Source: Risungbinella massiliensis (GTDB taxonomy: Bacteria; Bacillota; Bacilli; Thermoactinomycetales; Thermoactinomycetaceae). Taken from it: a stretch of DNA of 64,000 nt. The notes under the pieces were generated by a model that saw only the letters and a program-made list of their open reading frames with translations, had not been told where the DNA came from and did not search any database. Made by a program: the position numbers and the translations under genes. The stretch is taken from positions 620,017-684,016 of the forward strand of contig NZ_LN812102.1 of assembly GCF_000942395.1 (NCBI RefSeq), in the 5' to 3' direction. Shown piece by piece: positions 1 through 8,653 of the stretch. Numbering within the stretch: position 1 is the stretch's first letter; every line of letters starts with the position of its first letter.

Positions 1-1
1 A

Positions 2-607
2 GCTCCATATCAAGAGCTTGCAGAGAAACTAGGTTCCTTTGTAGCGCAAGCCTCTATTGGAGCAATCAAAAAAATCCGCATTACTTATGCTGGAGAATTG
101 GCCGAGATGAGCACCTCTCCTCTAACTCGTACCATATTAAAAGGAGCTTTATCGCATCATCTAGCTGATGTTAATTTTGTCAATGCCCCTCATCTTGCAA
201 AACAACGTGGAATTCAGTTAATTGAAGAGAAGAAAAACGTGAGTCAAGGTTTCACTCAACTAATACATGTAGAAATCGCGACAGAAAATGGGAAGAATGA
301 TGCTGCAGCAACCTTGCTAAATGGCTTTGGACCTCGGATCGTTAAAATGAACGGATACGCAATTGACGTCGTTCCAGCTGGACATCTTCTCTACATTCGT
401 CACCATGATCAACCTGGCATGATCGGGGAAGTAGGAACCGTTTTAGGAGAACATGATATCAATATCGCCACCATGCAAGTTGGGCGCATGGCATCTGGTG
501 GGGATGCGATCATGGTATTACACTTAGATAATGTGATTCCTACGTTTGTTCGTGAAAGTATAGCTGGTATGCAAAAGATTTCGTCTGTTACATCGATTGA
601 ACTATAG
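2..607 (+). CDS. serA: D-3-phosphoglycerate dehydrogenase, C-terminal part (5' end outside window)
   Basis: The reading frame is open from base 2, so the gene begins upstream of the window. The visible 201 residues match the C-terminal end of the long SerA form: an intervening allosteric substrate-binding domain followed by a C-terminal ACT domain (HHDQPGMIGEVGTVLGEHDI, then NIATMQVGR). SerA oxidises 3-phosphoglycerate with NAD+, the first step of serine synthesis; the ACT domain normally binds serine for feedback control. The catalytic and NAD-binding domains lie outside the window. A TTG-start SDR gene follows after 42 bases on the same strand, possibly co-transcribed. SerA also lies in the wider res region of B. 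subtilis. Confidence 0.95.
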   Translation, partial: APYQELAEKLGSFVAQASIGAIKKIRITYAGELAEMSTSPLTRTILKGALSHHLADVNFVNAPHLAKQRGIQLIEEKKNVSQGFTQLIHVEIATENGKNDAAATLLNGFGPRIVKMNGYAIDVVPAGHLLYIRHHDQPGMIGEVGTVLGEHDINIATMQVGRMASGGDAIMVLHLDNVIPTFVRESIAGMQKISSVTSIEL

Positions 608-649
608 GGAAAAGATACAAAAGAAAAACTTTGTTAGGAGGAAAACCAT

Positions 650-1324
650 TTGACCCAAGTAGCGATCGTTACTGGTGCTAGCAGAGGTTTAGGACGTGAG
701 ACAGCCAAAAGGCTAGCACAAGGTGGATTTGTCGTCATTGCAACAGCTCGTAATCAACAGCTACTAGAAGAATTGGCAACAGAAGTAGAAGGAATTTTAC
801 CATTTTCCACTGATCTAAAAGACGGCCAAAGTGTTCAACGACTCATCGAGTTTGCAATAGAAAAGACAGGGAGACTTGATCTGTTAGTAAATAATGCTGG
901 TCTTGGACATTTTGCACCAGTAGAAGAGCTAACCGAAGAACAATTTGATGAGATGTATGAGGTTAACCTGAAAGGGGCGTTCCTAACATGTAAGTACGCG
1001 ATCCCCCATCTCAAAAAATCACAGGGTCACATTCTTAATATTTCCAGCGTTGCAGGGTTAGAATCTTTTGCACGAGGAGCAGGTTACTGTGCATCTAAAT
1101 TTGGTTTACAAGCACTCAGCGACGCACTTACTCAAGAGCTTAAACCATACCATGTAAAAGTGACTACCTTCTGTCCAGGTTCGATCAAGACAGACTTTGG
1201 CACAAAAAAAGATTATGCATTAGATCCTACGTACTTAGCAGAAGTTCTCCATACCATTGTCACGGCTCCAAAAGGAGCAATCTGGGGTCAATTGGTCATG
1301 CGTCCACAAGTGCCACAATCCTAG
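650..1324 (+). CDS. Short-chain dehydrogenase/reductase (SDR)
   Basis: A classical SDR of 224 residues. It has the N-terminal cofactor motif TGASRGLG, NNAG near residue 80, the catalytic Ser in ISSVAG and the catalytic YCASK pair (Tyr-x-x-x-Lys). It should be a cytosolic NAD(P)-dependent oxidoreductase with a Rossmann fold. The Arg after TGAS and the TAR segment after the second strand would fit NADP preference. The substrate cannot be told from sequence. The TTG start at 650 is chosen because GGAGG lies 8 bases upstream and the protein then begins directly at the first beta strand (TQVAIVTGAS). A palindrome ending in TTTT lies about 100 bases downstream. Confidence 0.9.
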   Translation: MTQVAIVTGASRGLGRETAKRLAQGGFVVIATARNQQLLEELATEVEGILPFSTDLKDGQSVQRLIEFAIEKTGRLDLLVNNAGLGHFAPVEELTEEQFDEMYEVNLKGAFLTCKYAIPHLKKSQGHILNISSVAGLESFARGAGYCASKFGLQALSDALTQELKPYHVKVTTFCPGSIKTDFGTKKDYALDPTYLAEVLHTIVTAPKGAIWGQLVMRPQVPQS

Positions 1325-1420
1325 AAAAATAAAAGCAGAATCTCTTCTCTTAGGGAACTAGATCCACTCCGTTATTCTAAGTTTAGTAAACCGCAACCAA
1401 ACAGACAAAAGATACTAGCC

Positions 1421-1446
1421 CATTATAAGATGCATCGCTTATAATG
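1421..1446. promoter_or_regulatory. Perfect 9-bp palindrome (operator or weak terminator)
   Basis: CATTATAAG and CTTATAATG are perfect inverted copies separated by 8 bases and followed by TTTT. They lie between the SDR gene and the MFS gene. This could be the terminator of the SDR transcript or an operator for a TetR- or MarR-type regulator of the exporter; neither regulator is encoded next to it. Confidence 0.4.
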
Positions 1447-1465
1447 TTTTGATATACGAAATTTC

Positions 1466-1512
1466 AACCCGCCACGTATCGAGTGTGGCGGGTTCACTTT
1501 GTTGTTTTTTTG
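1466..1512 (+). terminator. Hairpin with T-tract just before the MFS gene
   Basis: AACCCGCCAC (1466-1475) pairs with GTGGCGGGTT (1485-1494) over a 9-base loop. A T-rich stretch ending in seven Ts follows, though not immediately. It sits 25 bases before the start of the MFS gene, so it is either the terminator of the upstream unit or an attenuator in the exporter leader. Confidence 0.5.
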
Positions 1513-1536
1513 CATACTAACACTAAGGAGGATCGC

Positions 1537-2907
1537 ATGACAAAAGAAAAACGCGCCTTGATCTTGACCCATTGTTTTCTCGTTTTTTTCTCAGTAATGA
1601 ACGGCTCCATTTTTAACGTTTCGTTACCTTATATCGCGATGGAGTTTCAACTCATGCCATCAGAAGTAAGTTGGATTGTGGTTGGCTATATGATGACCTT
1701 CGCGATCAGTACAGCAACTTTTGGAAAACTTGCCGATCTCTATCCAGTAAAGCGCCTTATCACCATTGGATTAATTATTTTTGCAGCTGGTTCTCTAGTA
1801 GGATACAGTGCTAATCAGTTTTGGATGGTTATTGTGGGTAGAGTAATCCAAGCAAGTGGGGCTGGAGCCATCCCAGCACTAGGCATGATTATCGCAACTC
1901 GTTTTTTTGAATCCAAAAATCGAGGACATGCTCTTGGTTTTATCTCATCTGCTGTGGCCGTTGGCTCTGCAATGGGACCTGTCTTAGGCGGATTTATTGC
2001 CGAATATTTTGGTTGGTCGATGTTATTTTTTGTCTCAGTTGGTAGCCTGCTGGGCTTGCCTATTATGCGCAAGCTCTTACCAGACGAAGAGACACGTCCA
2101 GCACCATTTGATCTAGTAGGACTAGCCTTATTCTCCCTTACCATTTCCTCTCTCTTTTTAGGAATCAACTGGTCTAGCTGGGCACTTCTTGGTTTTATTT
2201 TGTTAGGAACTCTTTTTGTGCTTCACTCACGACGGATCACCCATCCTTTTATCAATCCACGCTTCTTTACTCACGGTCCTTATGTTCTCATTCTGGCAAT
2301 GGGTTTCGCCATATTTATGTGTATGTCTATTGGAGTTTTCTTACTTCCACTAATGTTAGAAGAAGCAAACTCCCTACCTGAGAGTGAAATCGGTCTGGTC
2401 CTCTTCCCTGGAGCAATCCTCTCAGCATTTTTGGGATCTACTGCAGGAAAATGGAGTGATCACTTTGGGAGTCCAACTGTTATCCGTATGAGTTCTCTAC
2501 TTATGCTAGTTGGATATCTATTATTCTCTACATTTGTTGGTGTCTCTCCTATCTTCTCTGCTATCTTTTTCTTATTGGTTTACGTTGGATTCTCTAGCAA
2601 TCAATCGGCACTTAGCAACTACACATCGCAAAACCTTCCTCCTGGCGGAAGCGGTGTGGGAATGGGACTCTTTAGTATGAGTAACTTCCTAGGCAATGCG
2701 ATGGGACCAGCCTTGATTGGCGACTTTTTAGAGAAAAGAATGGATCACTGGAATCCTCTTTATACCACTCAGTTTACAGCTTTTAGCAATAGCTACCTTT
2801 TGATCGCAATCGCGATGGGGAGTATCTTTTTCCTACTTCCGTGGATTCATTATGTAAAACAGCAAAGTAAAGAAGGCGTAAGACAGATTCAAATGGCTCA
2901 GAAATGA
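1537..2907 (+). CDS. MFS drug:H+ antiporter, 14-helix (DHA2/Tet-like) type
   Basis: A 456-residue, very hydrophobic polytopic membrane protein. The size and the segment GKLADLYPVKR (a degenerate form of the MFS loop 2-3 motif G-x-L-A-D-x-x-G-x-K/R) fit the 14-transmembrane DHA2 group that includes Tet(L)-like and multidrug exporters, with a proton-coupled efflux role in the cytoplasmic membrane. Translation could begin at 1483, but that would add 18 non-conserved residues and cut into the upstream hairpin; AAGGAGG at 1525-1531 points to the ATG at 1537. Substrate unknown. A second exporter of similar length but clearly different sequence follows at 3478. Confidence 0.88.
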   Translation: MTKEKRALILTHCFLVFFSVMNGSIFNVSLPYIAMEFQLMPSEVSWIVVGYMMTFAISTATFGKLADLYPVKRLITIGLIIFAAGSLVGYSANQFWMVIVGRVIQASGAGAIPALGMIIATRFFESKNRGHALGFISSAVAVGSAMGPVLGGFIAEYFGWSMLFFVSVGSLLGLPIMRKLLPDEETRPAPFDLVGLALFSLTISSLFLGINWSSWALLGFILLGTLFVLHSRRITHPFINPRFFTHGPYVLILAMGFAIFMCMSIGVFLLPLMLEEANSLPESEIGLVLFPGAILSAFLGSTAGKWSDHFGSPTVIRMSSLLMLVGYLLFSTFVGVSPIFSAIFFLLVYVGFSSNQSALSNYTSQNLPPGGSGVGMGLFSMSNFLGNAMGPALIGDFLEKRMDHWNPLYTTQFTAFSNSYLLIAIAMGSIFFLLPWIHYVKQQSKEGVRQIQMAQK

Positions 2908-2918
2908 TGGCTATCATG

Positions 2919-2966
2919 AAAAGGATCCCACTTAGAACTATCATCCAAGTAGGATCCTTTTTGTTT
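2919..2966 (+). terminator. Rho-independent terminator of the first MFS gene
   Basis: AAAAGGATCC (2919-2928) and GGATCCTTTT (2952-2961) form a perfect stem that ends in a T-run. It starts 11 bases after the MFS stop codon. Confidence 0.85.
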
Positions 2967-3218
2967 CATTCCATTATATAAACCATCCCTTTTCCTCCAT
3001 CTACGATTACCCTATCTCCCATATTAAGCTTTGTGGTAGCATTCCCACCGACTACTGCCGGGTTACCAAGTTCTCTCACTACTATAGCTGTAACACGACG
3101 AACCTTCAGGAACTGGGTAACCGTTCTGAAACTTTCTAACAAGCATGCCACCTTTCCCACTAGCTGATACTTGCAATTCAGGAGTTAGTTCGGAAAAACT
3201 TTTTACCAAAACTCCCAT
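2966..3218 (-). pseudogene. Remnant of a phosphoenolpyruvate synthase-type gene (both ends kept, middle deleted)
   Basis: Read on the minus strand from an ATG at 3218 (SD AAAGGGAG), the first part gives VKSFSELTPEL...GKGGMLVRK...GYPVPEG. This matches the extreme N-terminus of PEP synthase or PEP-dependent phosphotransferases, which run F-S-E-L ... G-G-K-G-A-N-L-G-E-L ... G-F-P-V-P-P-G. After a frameshift near 3110, the rest gives RELGNPAVVGG.NATTKLNMGDRVIVDGG, the last strand of the swivelling phosphohistidine domain at the C-terminus of the same family. About 2 kb of the normal gene is missing, so this is a deletion scar with no catalytic capacity. Confidence 0.75.
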
Positions 3219-3477
3219 ACTAAATACTCCCTTTCCTACACTTCTTCTTACAAACATCCTCTTCATGTCTTTTACGGTCTCACTTATATTAAGCAATGCC
3301 TTAATGTCCCTGATCGTGATGCAAAACCAGAAGCAAGTCTCACTTCTGCTCTTTTTGGTTATTGGAATATTTTTCAGGATGTTTCTTGGCGCTAGAACAT
3401 GTTATAAAAGAACATCCCAATAATTTTGCATGATCACAGCAATCAAATAAGAGAAGCAATAAGGAGGAGATACAGTA
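3219..3477 (+). other. Degraded intergenic stretch, possible regulator remnant
   Basis: No intact gene. Near 3312-3424, two plus-strand frames joined by one frameshift read KPEASLTSALFGYWNIFQD and then LALEHVIKEHPNNFA followed by a stop. Amphipathic helices of this kind occur at the C-terminus of TetR-family regulators, often found beside MFS exporters. This is a weak suggestion only. The AAGGAGGAG ribosome binding site of the next MFS gene is at 3462-3470. Confidence 0.25.
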
Positions 3478-4854
3478 ATGGAAACAGACTATAGAGGAAC
3501 AAATAAAATGATTATTGGGATTGTGTTTGGTGTTATTACATTTTGGCTATTTGCACAATCAATGGTAAACGTAATTCCATCTGTCCAATCTGATTTAGGT
3601 ATTTCATTAGGGACTATTAATATTGCGATCAGTTTAACAGCGTTGTTCTCTGGTCTTTTTATTGTGGCGGCTGGTGGATTAGCCGATAAAGTTGGACGAA
3701 AGAAAATTACATATCTTGGATTATGGCTCAGTGTGATTGGCTCTCTTTGTCTAATATTTGCACAAGGGCCTGTCCTATTGATAATTGGACGTGTTATACA
3801 AGGACTGTCTGCTGCTTGTATCATGCCAGCGACAATCGCATTAGTAAAATCTTATTTTGAAGGGTCAGAAAGACAACGTGCCTTAAGTTACTGGTCCATT
3901 GGATCTTGGGGCGGATCAGGTGTTTGTTCTTTCGCAGGTGGTGCAATAGCAACATACATGGGCTGGAAATGGATATTTATCTTTTCCATTATATTTACAC
4001 TTTTGGCAATGGTACTTCTCAAAGACATTCCAGAAAGCAAAAGCACTCAGACCGAAACTCATCGATTTGATTATACTGGGTTCGCATTATTTTTCATCAC
4101 CATACTTGCATTCAATATCGTTATTACACAAGGGCAAGATATTGGATGGACAAACCCCATTATATTAGGATTAATCGCAGTTACAATTATAGGAGCCGTT
4201 CTTTTCTTTAAAATCGAAAAAGGAATCGCAAATAGATTTATTGATTTCTCCTTGTTTCAAAACAAACCATATTCTGGAGCAACCATTTCAAACTTTTTGT
4301 TAAATGCTGTTGCAGGAACTCTTGTTGTTGCGAATACATATGTACAAGTTGGAAGAGGTTTTACCGCTTTTCAATCTGGTATGTTATCACTTGGATATTT
4401 AGTTTCTGTACTTGCTATGATTCGTGTTGGGGAAAAATTATTACAACGCACAGGCGCAAGAATGCCAATGATTGTTGGTTCTTTGATAACCACGATCGGG
4501 ATCGGGATCATGGCGTTTACTTTTTTACAGGGAGCCGCTTATACCATCGTCGTATTCATTGGTTTTGCTTTATTTGGAATCGGACTCGGTATGTATGCAA
4601 CTCCCTCAACCGATACAGCAGTATCGAATGCCCCTTCTGAAAAAATAGGGGAAGCTTCTGGAATTTACAAAATGGCCAGCTCACTTGGTAGTTCCATAGG
4701 TGTAGCTCTATCAGCAGCAGTATATGGTGCTTTCTCAGCTGTAGAAAGTGTTGAAGTGGCTGCATCTGCGGGTATCCTAACAAATGTTGCTTTCGCTATC
4801 CTCGCATTGCTTTCGATATTATTTACAGTTCCCAAAAAAGGCACCAAAACGTAA
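3478..4854 (+). CDS. MFS transporter (14-helix drug exporter type)
   Basis: A 458-residue polytopic membrane protein. The loop 2-3 motif is well kept (GGLADKVGRKK), and GRVIQGLSAACIMPA matches the helix-4 and antiporter motif region of drug:H+ exporters. The role should be proton-driven efflux of an unknown compound. The start at 3478 has a strong AAGGAGGAG eight bases upstream. It lies downstream of a degraded region that may once have encoded its regulator, and is followed by a bidirectional terminator. It is not a recent duplicate of the MFS gene at 1537. Confidence 0.9.
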   Translation: METDYRGTNKMIIGIVFGVITFWLFAQSMVNVIPSVQSDLGISLGTINIAISLTALFSGLFIVAAGGLADKVGRKKITYLGLWLSVIGSLCLIFAQGPVLLIIGRVIQGLSAACIMPATIALVKSYFEGSERQRALSYWSIGSWGGSGVCSFAGGAIATYMGWKWIFIFSIIFTLLAMVLLKDIPESKSTQTETHRFDYTGFALFFITILAFNIVITQGQDIGWTNPIILGLIAVTIIGAVLFFKIEKGIANRFIDFSLFQNKPYSGATISNFLLNAVAGTLVVANTYVQVGRGFTAFQSGMLSLGYLVSVLAMIRVGEKLLQRTGARMPMIVGSLITTIGIGIMAFTFLQGAAYTIVVFIGFALFGIGLGMYATPSTDTAVSNAPSEKIGEASGIYKMASSLGSSIGVALSAAVYGAFSAVESVEVAASAGILTNVAFAILALLSILFTVPKKGTKT

Positions 4855-4954
4855 CGGCAATATCTTAGAGAAAAGAGGCTATCGACCAGTCACTCACTAT
4901 TAAAGGGAAACAACAACATGAGAAATCAATTAATGAAATTAATAAAGACCGTAA

Positions 4955-4995
4955 AGAAAACCAGAACCAAATCACGCTTCTGGTTCTGGTTTTCT
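4955..4995. terminator. Bidirectional terminator between convergent genes
   Basis: AGAAAACCAGAACCA (4955-4969) and TGGTTCTGGTTTTCT (4981-4995) form a 15-bp perfect stem with an 11-base loop. It has A-rich and T-rich flanks on both strands. It overlaps the last codons of the convergent EamA gene and serves both it and the MFS gene. Confidence 0.85.
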
Positions 4996-5892
4996 ACTAG
5001 AATGTTTTTCAGGTGACTTTGATTTATACTCGGCAAGCCAGATCCCAAAAAGTATGACTACAACTCCACTCCAACGGAACAAACTTACTTCTTCTTGTAA
5101 AAGCAACGCAGCGGCAAGGATTGCAACTGGAAGTTCTACAGAACCTAGGAGAGATGCAACTCCTGAACCTAAGTGAGGAATAGCTTTGGTAAAAAGAAAA
5201 CTTGGTAAAAAAGCACCACTAATCCCGAGGATCAGCCCCCATTTCCAAAGACCCTCGATTAAGGCACCATCTGTATAAACCGTCGGGGAGTAGAGAGCGA
5301 GTATCAACATAAGACTTCCTGTATTGAGCCAAGCTCCGCGTAGGGTAGGTGGCAATCCAAGTCCGAGGCTTCCACTCGCAAATATGAAACCTGTATAACC
5401 GATTGCAGCTAAAAGGCCACATAAAAATCCGATGAGATCCAATCGATCTAACTGTCCGATCTGAATTCCAGCCGCAAAATAGGTTCCGATTAAAATGACA
5501 GACACAGAGAGCCATTTATAAGCAGATGGTGCTTGTTTGGTTCGTACTGACTCTACCACCACACCCATCCAAGTAAACTGGAATAACAAAATAATTGCTA
5601 AAGACGGTCCTAAACGTTCAATTGCAATGTAATAAACAATCGTTGTCAATGTTGGAAAAGCACCACTAATAATGAGAATCCATAATTTTTTTTTAGGATA
5701 ATCCCGTATTGCTTTCCAATCTCTAAATGCAAATATCCAAAGCAACAATGTTCCAAATAAAACCTGTCCAGCTGCTACTTGAGAAGCGTTGTACCCATCT
5801 CCATAAGCAAATTTCGTAATTACTCCCGTCATTCCATAAAAAGAGGCGCCAATGAGTACATAGAGACTGGCACGTAAGCGACTCATACTCAT
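4972..5892 (-). CDS. EamA (DMT) family transporter
   Basis: About 306 residues made of two EamA repeats, giving ten predicted membrane helices, typical of the drug/metabolite transporter superfamily. It begins RLRASLYVLIGASFYGMTG and ends with a charged, Lys-rich tail. It probably exports or exchanges a small metabolite in the cytoplasmic membrane; the substrate is unknown. Three in-frame starts are close together (GTG 5895, ATG 5892, ATG 5886). The AAAGGA at 5897-5902 is too near for the GTG, so ATG 5892 or 5886 is more likely. The stop codon lies inside the downstream bidirectional terminator. Confidence 0.9.
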   Translation of the reverse strand: MSMSRLRASLYVLIGASFYGMTGVITKFAYGDGYNASQVAAGQVLFGTLLLWIFAFRDWKAIRDYPKKKLWILIISGAFPTLTTIVYYIAIERLGPSLAIILLFQFTWMGVVVESVRTKQAPSAYKWLSVSVILIGTYFAAGIQIGQLDRLDLIGFLCGLLAAIGYTGFIFASGSLGLGLPPTLRGAWLNTGSLMLILALYSPTVYTDGALIEGLWKWGLILGISGAFLPSFLFTKAIPHLGSGVASLLGSVELPVAILAAALLLQEEVSLFRWSGVVVILFGIWLAEYKSKSPEKHSSRKPEPEA

Positions 5893-5930
5893 CACATCCT
5901 TTCCTATATCATTTCCTTTTGTTCACAGAG

Positions 5931-5980
5931 AGAACCGCCATCTTTTGAGCATCTCACTCAAAAAAATGGCGGTTCTTCTT
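5931..5980. terminator. Terminator between resE and the EamA gene
   Basis: AGAACCGCCAT (5931-5941) and ATGGCGGTTCT (5966-5976) form an 11-bp stem with a long loop. It lies downstream of resE and upstream of the EamA gene, both on the minus strand. The T-tract is weak on both sides, so efficiency is uncertain. Confidence 0.55.
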
Positions 5981-6058
5981 TGAACTTCACTATTTTACGT
6001 TATTCTTACTGAATCAGCAATATCCATACACAAGTAGCAATTTATCACATTATATATT

Positions 6059-7892
6059 TTATCCAATTAATTCTTCGCTGTCCTCTGTTCGTGGTGCCTC
6101 TTTGGGTAATTGTACGGAGAAAGTGGTTCCTACCCCTACTTTGCTTCGTACAGTGACAAGTCCTCCATGTGCTTGTACCAAATGCTTCACAATGGAAAGA
6201 CCAAGTCCCGTCCCGCTTGAGTTATCTCTTGTACGTGCTTTATCCGCTTTATAGAAACGTTCAAAAACAAACGGTACATCCTCTTCCGGAATTCCAGTGC
6301 CAGTATCTTCTACCTCGAGATATACATAGGATTGGTCCCAAAAAGTACGAAGCGTTACCTTTCCACCATTTGGTGTATGTCGAATTGCATTACCAATCAG
6401 GTTGGTCAAGATTTGCTCCACTTTATCTTCATCCCAGAGTGTATCAGGTAGCGGATCGTGAAACTCCAATGTAACTTCCAGCTCTTGTTCTCTAGCCAGA
6501 TTCTGAAATTTCCTTACTACTTTTGTGAGATAAGGCTTCATCGAAATTCGGGATAGCGAGAGTTCAATGTTCCCAGATTCCATTTTGGCCAAATCAAGTA
6601 ATTCAGCAACCAAGCGGCTCATTCGAAGAGATTCATCATTTATAACTTGGGCTATCTCCCGTCGAGCTTCTGGAGTATCTGCAATATCATCTAATAGAGC
6701 CTCACTGTAGCCCTGTAACATCGACAAAGGGGTTCTAAGTTCATGGGAGATATTCGCTACAAAATCTTTGCGTAGCTTATCCAACTTGCGCTGCTCTGTT
6801 ACATCCCGGAATACAGCCACAGCACCACGAAGATGATTGCGTGCATAAAGCGGCGCCATAACAAAGGCCCAAGTACGCCCTGCCTCCATTACATCCCCTG
6901 TCTGCTCTGTTTCGGAGTCCATTACCGTCTCAAAAATATGTTGTAATTTCGGTGGCAAAGAATTGCTAGCATAAGGAAAGCCCTCTACTTGCTTCCGATG
7001 CAGAGACAGGAGTCGCTCAGCAGGTGGATTGGTCAAGATCACTTTCCCATGTGCATTGAGGGAGATGACCCCGTCGATCATACTGCGGACGATACTAGTT
7101 AATTGTTCTTTTTCATGGGAGAGCAGATTAATTGATTCTTCTAACTGAGCTGCCATTCTGTTAAATGTGAGCCCTAGATCCGCAATCTCATCTCGTTCAT
7201 GAGAGCGAACAAATACCCTAGTTTCCAATTCACCATGCGACATTTTATCAGCAGCCTTTTGGATCTGGATCAACGGTTGAGTAATTCGGGTAGAGAGGAA
7301 AAAAGCAAATACCGTTGTGAGAGCAATCGCGATCAAAGCAGAGTAAAAAATCCAACTTTTGATATCTTGCTCAATTAGTTGATCCTGTGCTTGATAAAAA
7401 AGGATTGCACCGGCAATATCTTTATCTTTTCCCTTTAGATAAGGAACTGCTATAAACTGAACATTGTTTTTAAGAATGGAGGAACTCTGTCCATCGTCAT
7501 CTATACTTACTTTGATCGTGCCCTCGGTCGTGTTGCCTTGGAGGACCTTTTTTAGATCAACTTTTCCCTTTAACTCATTGGTGAGCTGGGAATTTTCAGT
7601 TTTGTTCTTTCCGATATTTTGTAGCGTTCCATCCGGATTAATAATACTGATATTGGTATCAAAAGCTTGAGATATTTGGTAGACCATATTGAGATATTCT
7701 GTATTGTTTGAACCAGATTTGGATATTTTCTCTTGTACATCTACTGCTAATTGCTTTAAGCTGACTCCCTGATCTTTTAGGTATGTCTTCTCTACTTGTT
7801 CACTTAAAAAAAAGGCTCAAAAGAGTAAGAACGAGCGAAACCAGTATGATGATCGTCAGCCAGAGTTTGCCTACCACACTTCGTAAAATCAA
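6059..7892 (-). CDS. resE: Sensor histidine kinase ResE, with a one-base frameshift near the N-terminus
   Basis: Membrane kinase partner of ResD, controlling respiration and anaerobic genes. The frame open from 7687 gives 542 residues: periplasmic sensor part, second membrane helix, HAMP, PAS, HisKA with FVANISHELRTPLSML, and HATPase_c with NLIGNAIRHT and DTGTGIP. The true start is a TTG at 7892 overlapping the resD stop; from there the frame reads LILRSVVGKLWLTIIILVS (the first membrane helix, like known ResE) and hits a stop just after a run of eight A (7806-7813, T on the coding strand). Removing one base joins both parts into about 610 residues. It could be a sequencing slip, a true mutation or slippage-tolerant expression. 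The catalytic part is intact. Confidence 0.88.
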
Positions 7893-8611
7893 TCTTTTGG
7901 CACCTCTAGCTTATATCCTACTCCCCAAACCGTCGTAATCATCGACGCTGCGACGGAAGAAGCACGATTTAGCTTTTCTCGAAGACGCTTTACGTGGGTA
8001 TCAACCGTACGCAAATCTCCGAAAAATTCATAGTTCCATACATCCCGAAGGAGGGTTTCACGTGTAAACACCTTATCAGGAGACAGTGCAAGGTAATGAA
8101 GTAGTTCATACTCTTTTGGTGTCAATTGGATTGTTTGACCACCTGCACGAACTTCATGTGCATCATGATCGATTGTCAGCTCAGAAAATACAATCACATT
8201 ATGAGTTTCCGTCGTCGTATTTAAGAAAGCAGTAGCTGAGGCACGCCGCAACACAGCTTTTACTCGGTGAACTAGTTCACGAGGACTAAACGGTTTGACT
8301 ACATAATCATCCGTCCCTGCTTCAAATCCTTCTACACGATTAGTTTCTTCTCCACGTGCAGTTAACATAATGATTGGTGTCGCCTTTTGTTTACGAATTT
8401 CTGCACAGACGTCCAATCCATCCATTCCAGGTAACATCAAATCAAGCAAAATGAGATCAAAATCGTCGTTAAATGCCTTCTCTAAAGCAGTTTCTCCATC
8501 CTCTGCTTCATCGATCACAAAGCCTTCTCTCTCTAGGTACATCCGGAGAAGACGACGGATCCGATCTTCATCGTCTACTACTAAAATACTTTGGTTTGTT
8601 TGACCTTCCAT
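7889..8611 (-). CDS. resD: Response regulator ResD (OmpR/PhoB family)
   Basis: 240 residues. The N-terminal receiver domain has the acidic pair (DDED), the phosphorylated Asp in DLILLDLMLPGMDGLD (about residue 57), the Thr in MLTARG and the Lys in VVKPFSPREL. The C-terminal winged-helix DNA-binding domain has the recognition region VDTHVKRLREKL. ResD activates genes for cytochrome assembly, terminal oxidases and anaerobic nitrate use when phosphorylated by ResE. The gene is in the order resB-resC-resD-resE, its stop overlaps the resE TTG start, and it begins 42 bases after resC. Confidence 0.95.
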   Translation of the reverse strand: MEGQTNQSILVVDDEDRIRRLLRMYLEREGFVIDEAEDGETALEKAFNDDFDLILLDLMLPGMDGLDVCAEIRKQKATPIIMLTARGEETNRVEGFEAGTDDYVVKPFSPRELVHRVKAVLRRASATAFLNTTTETHNVIVFSELTIDHDAHEVRAGGQTIQLTPKEYELLHYLALSPDKVFTRETLLRDVWNYEFFGDLRTVDTHVKRLREKLNRASSVAASMITTVWGVGYKLEVPKD

Positions 8612-8653
8612 CGTTTCACCTCACGGGGCTGTTCTTATTTTATTGTAATAGAT

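Noticed and set aside
3145-3423. Plus-strand 92-residue hydrophobic frame
   Set aside because: It is antisense to the PEP synthase remnant, has no SD and no family pattern.
4918-4980. Short frame starting with ATGAGAAATCAA after the second MFS gene
   Set aside because: It runs straight into the terminator stem and has no adequate SD.
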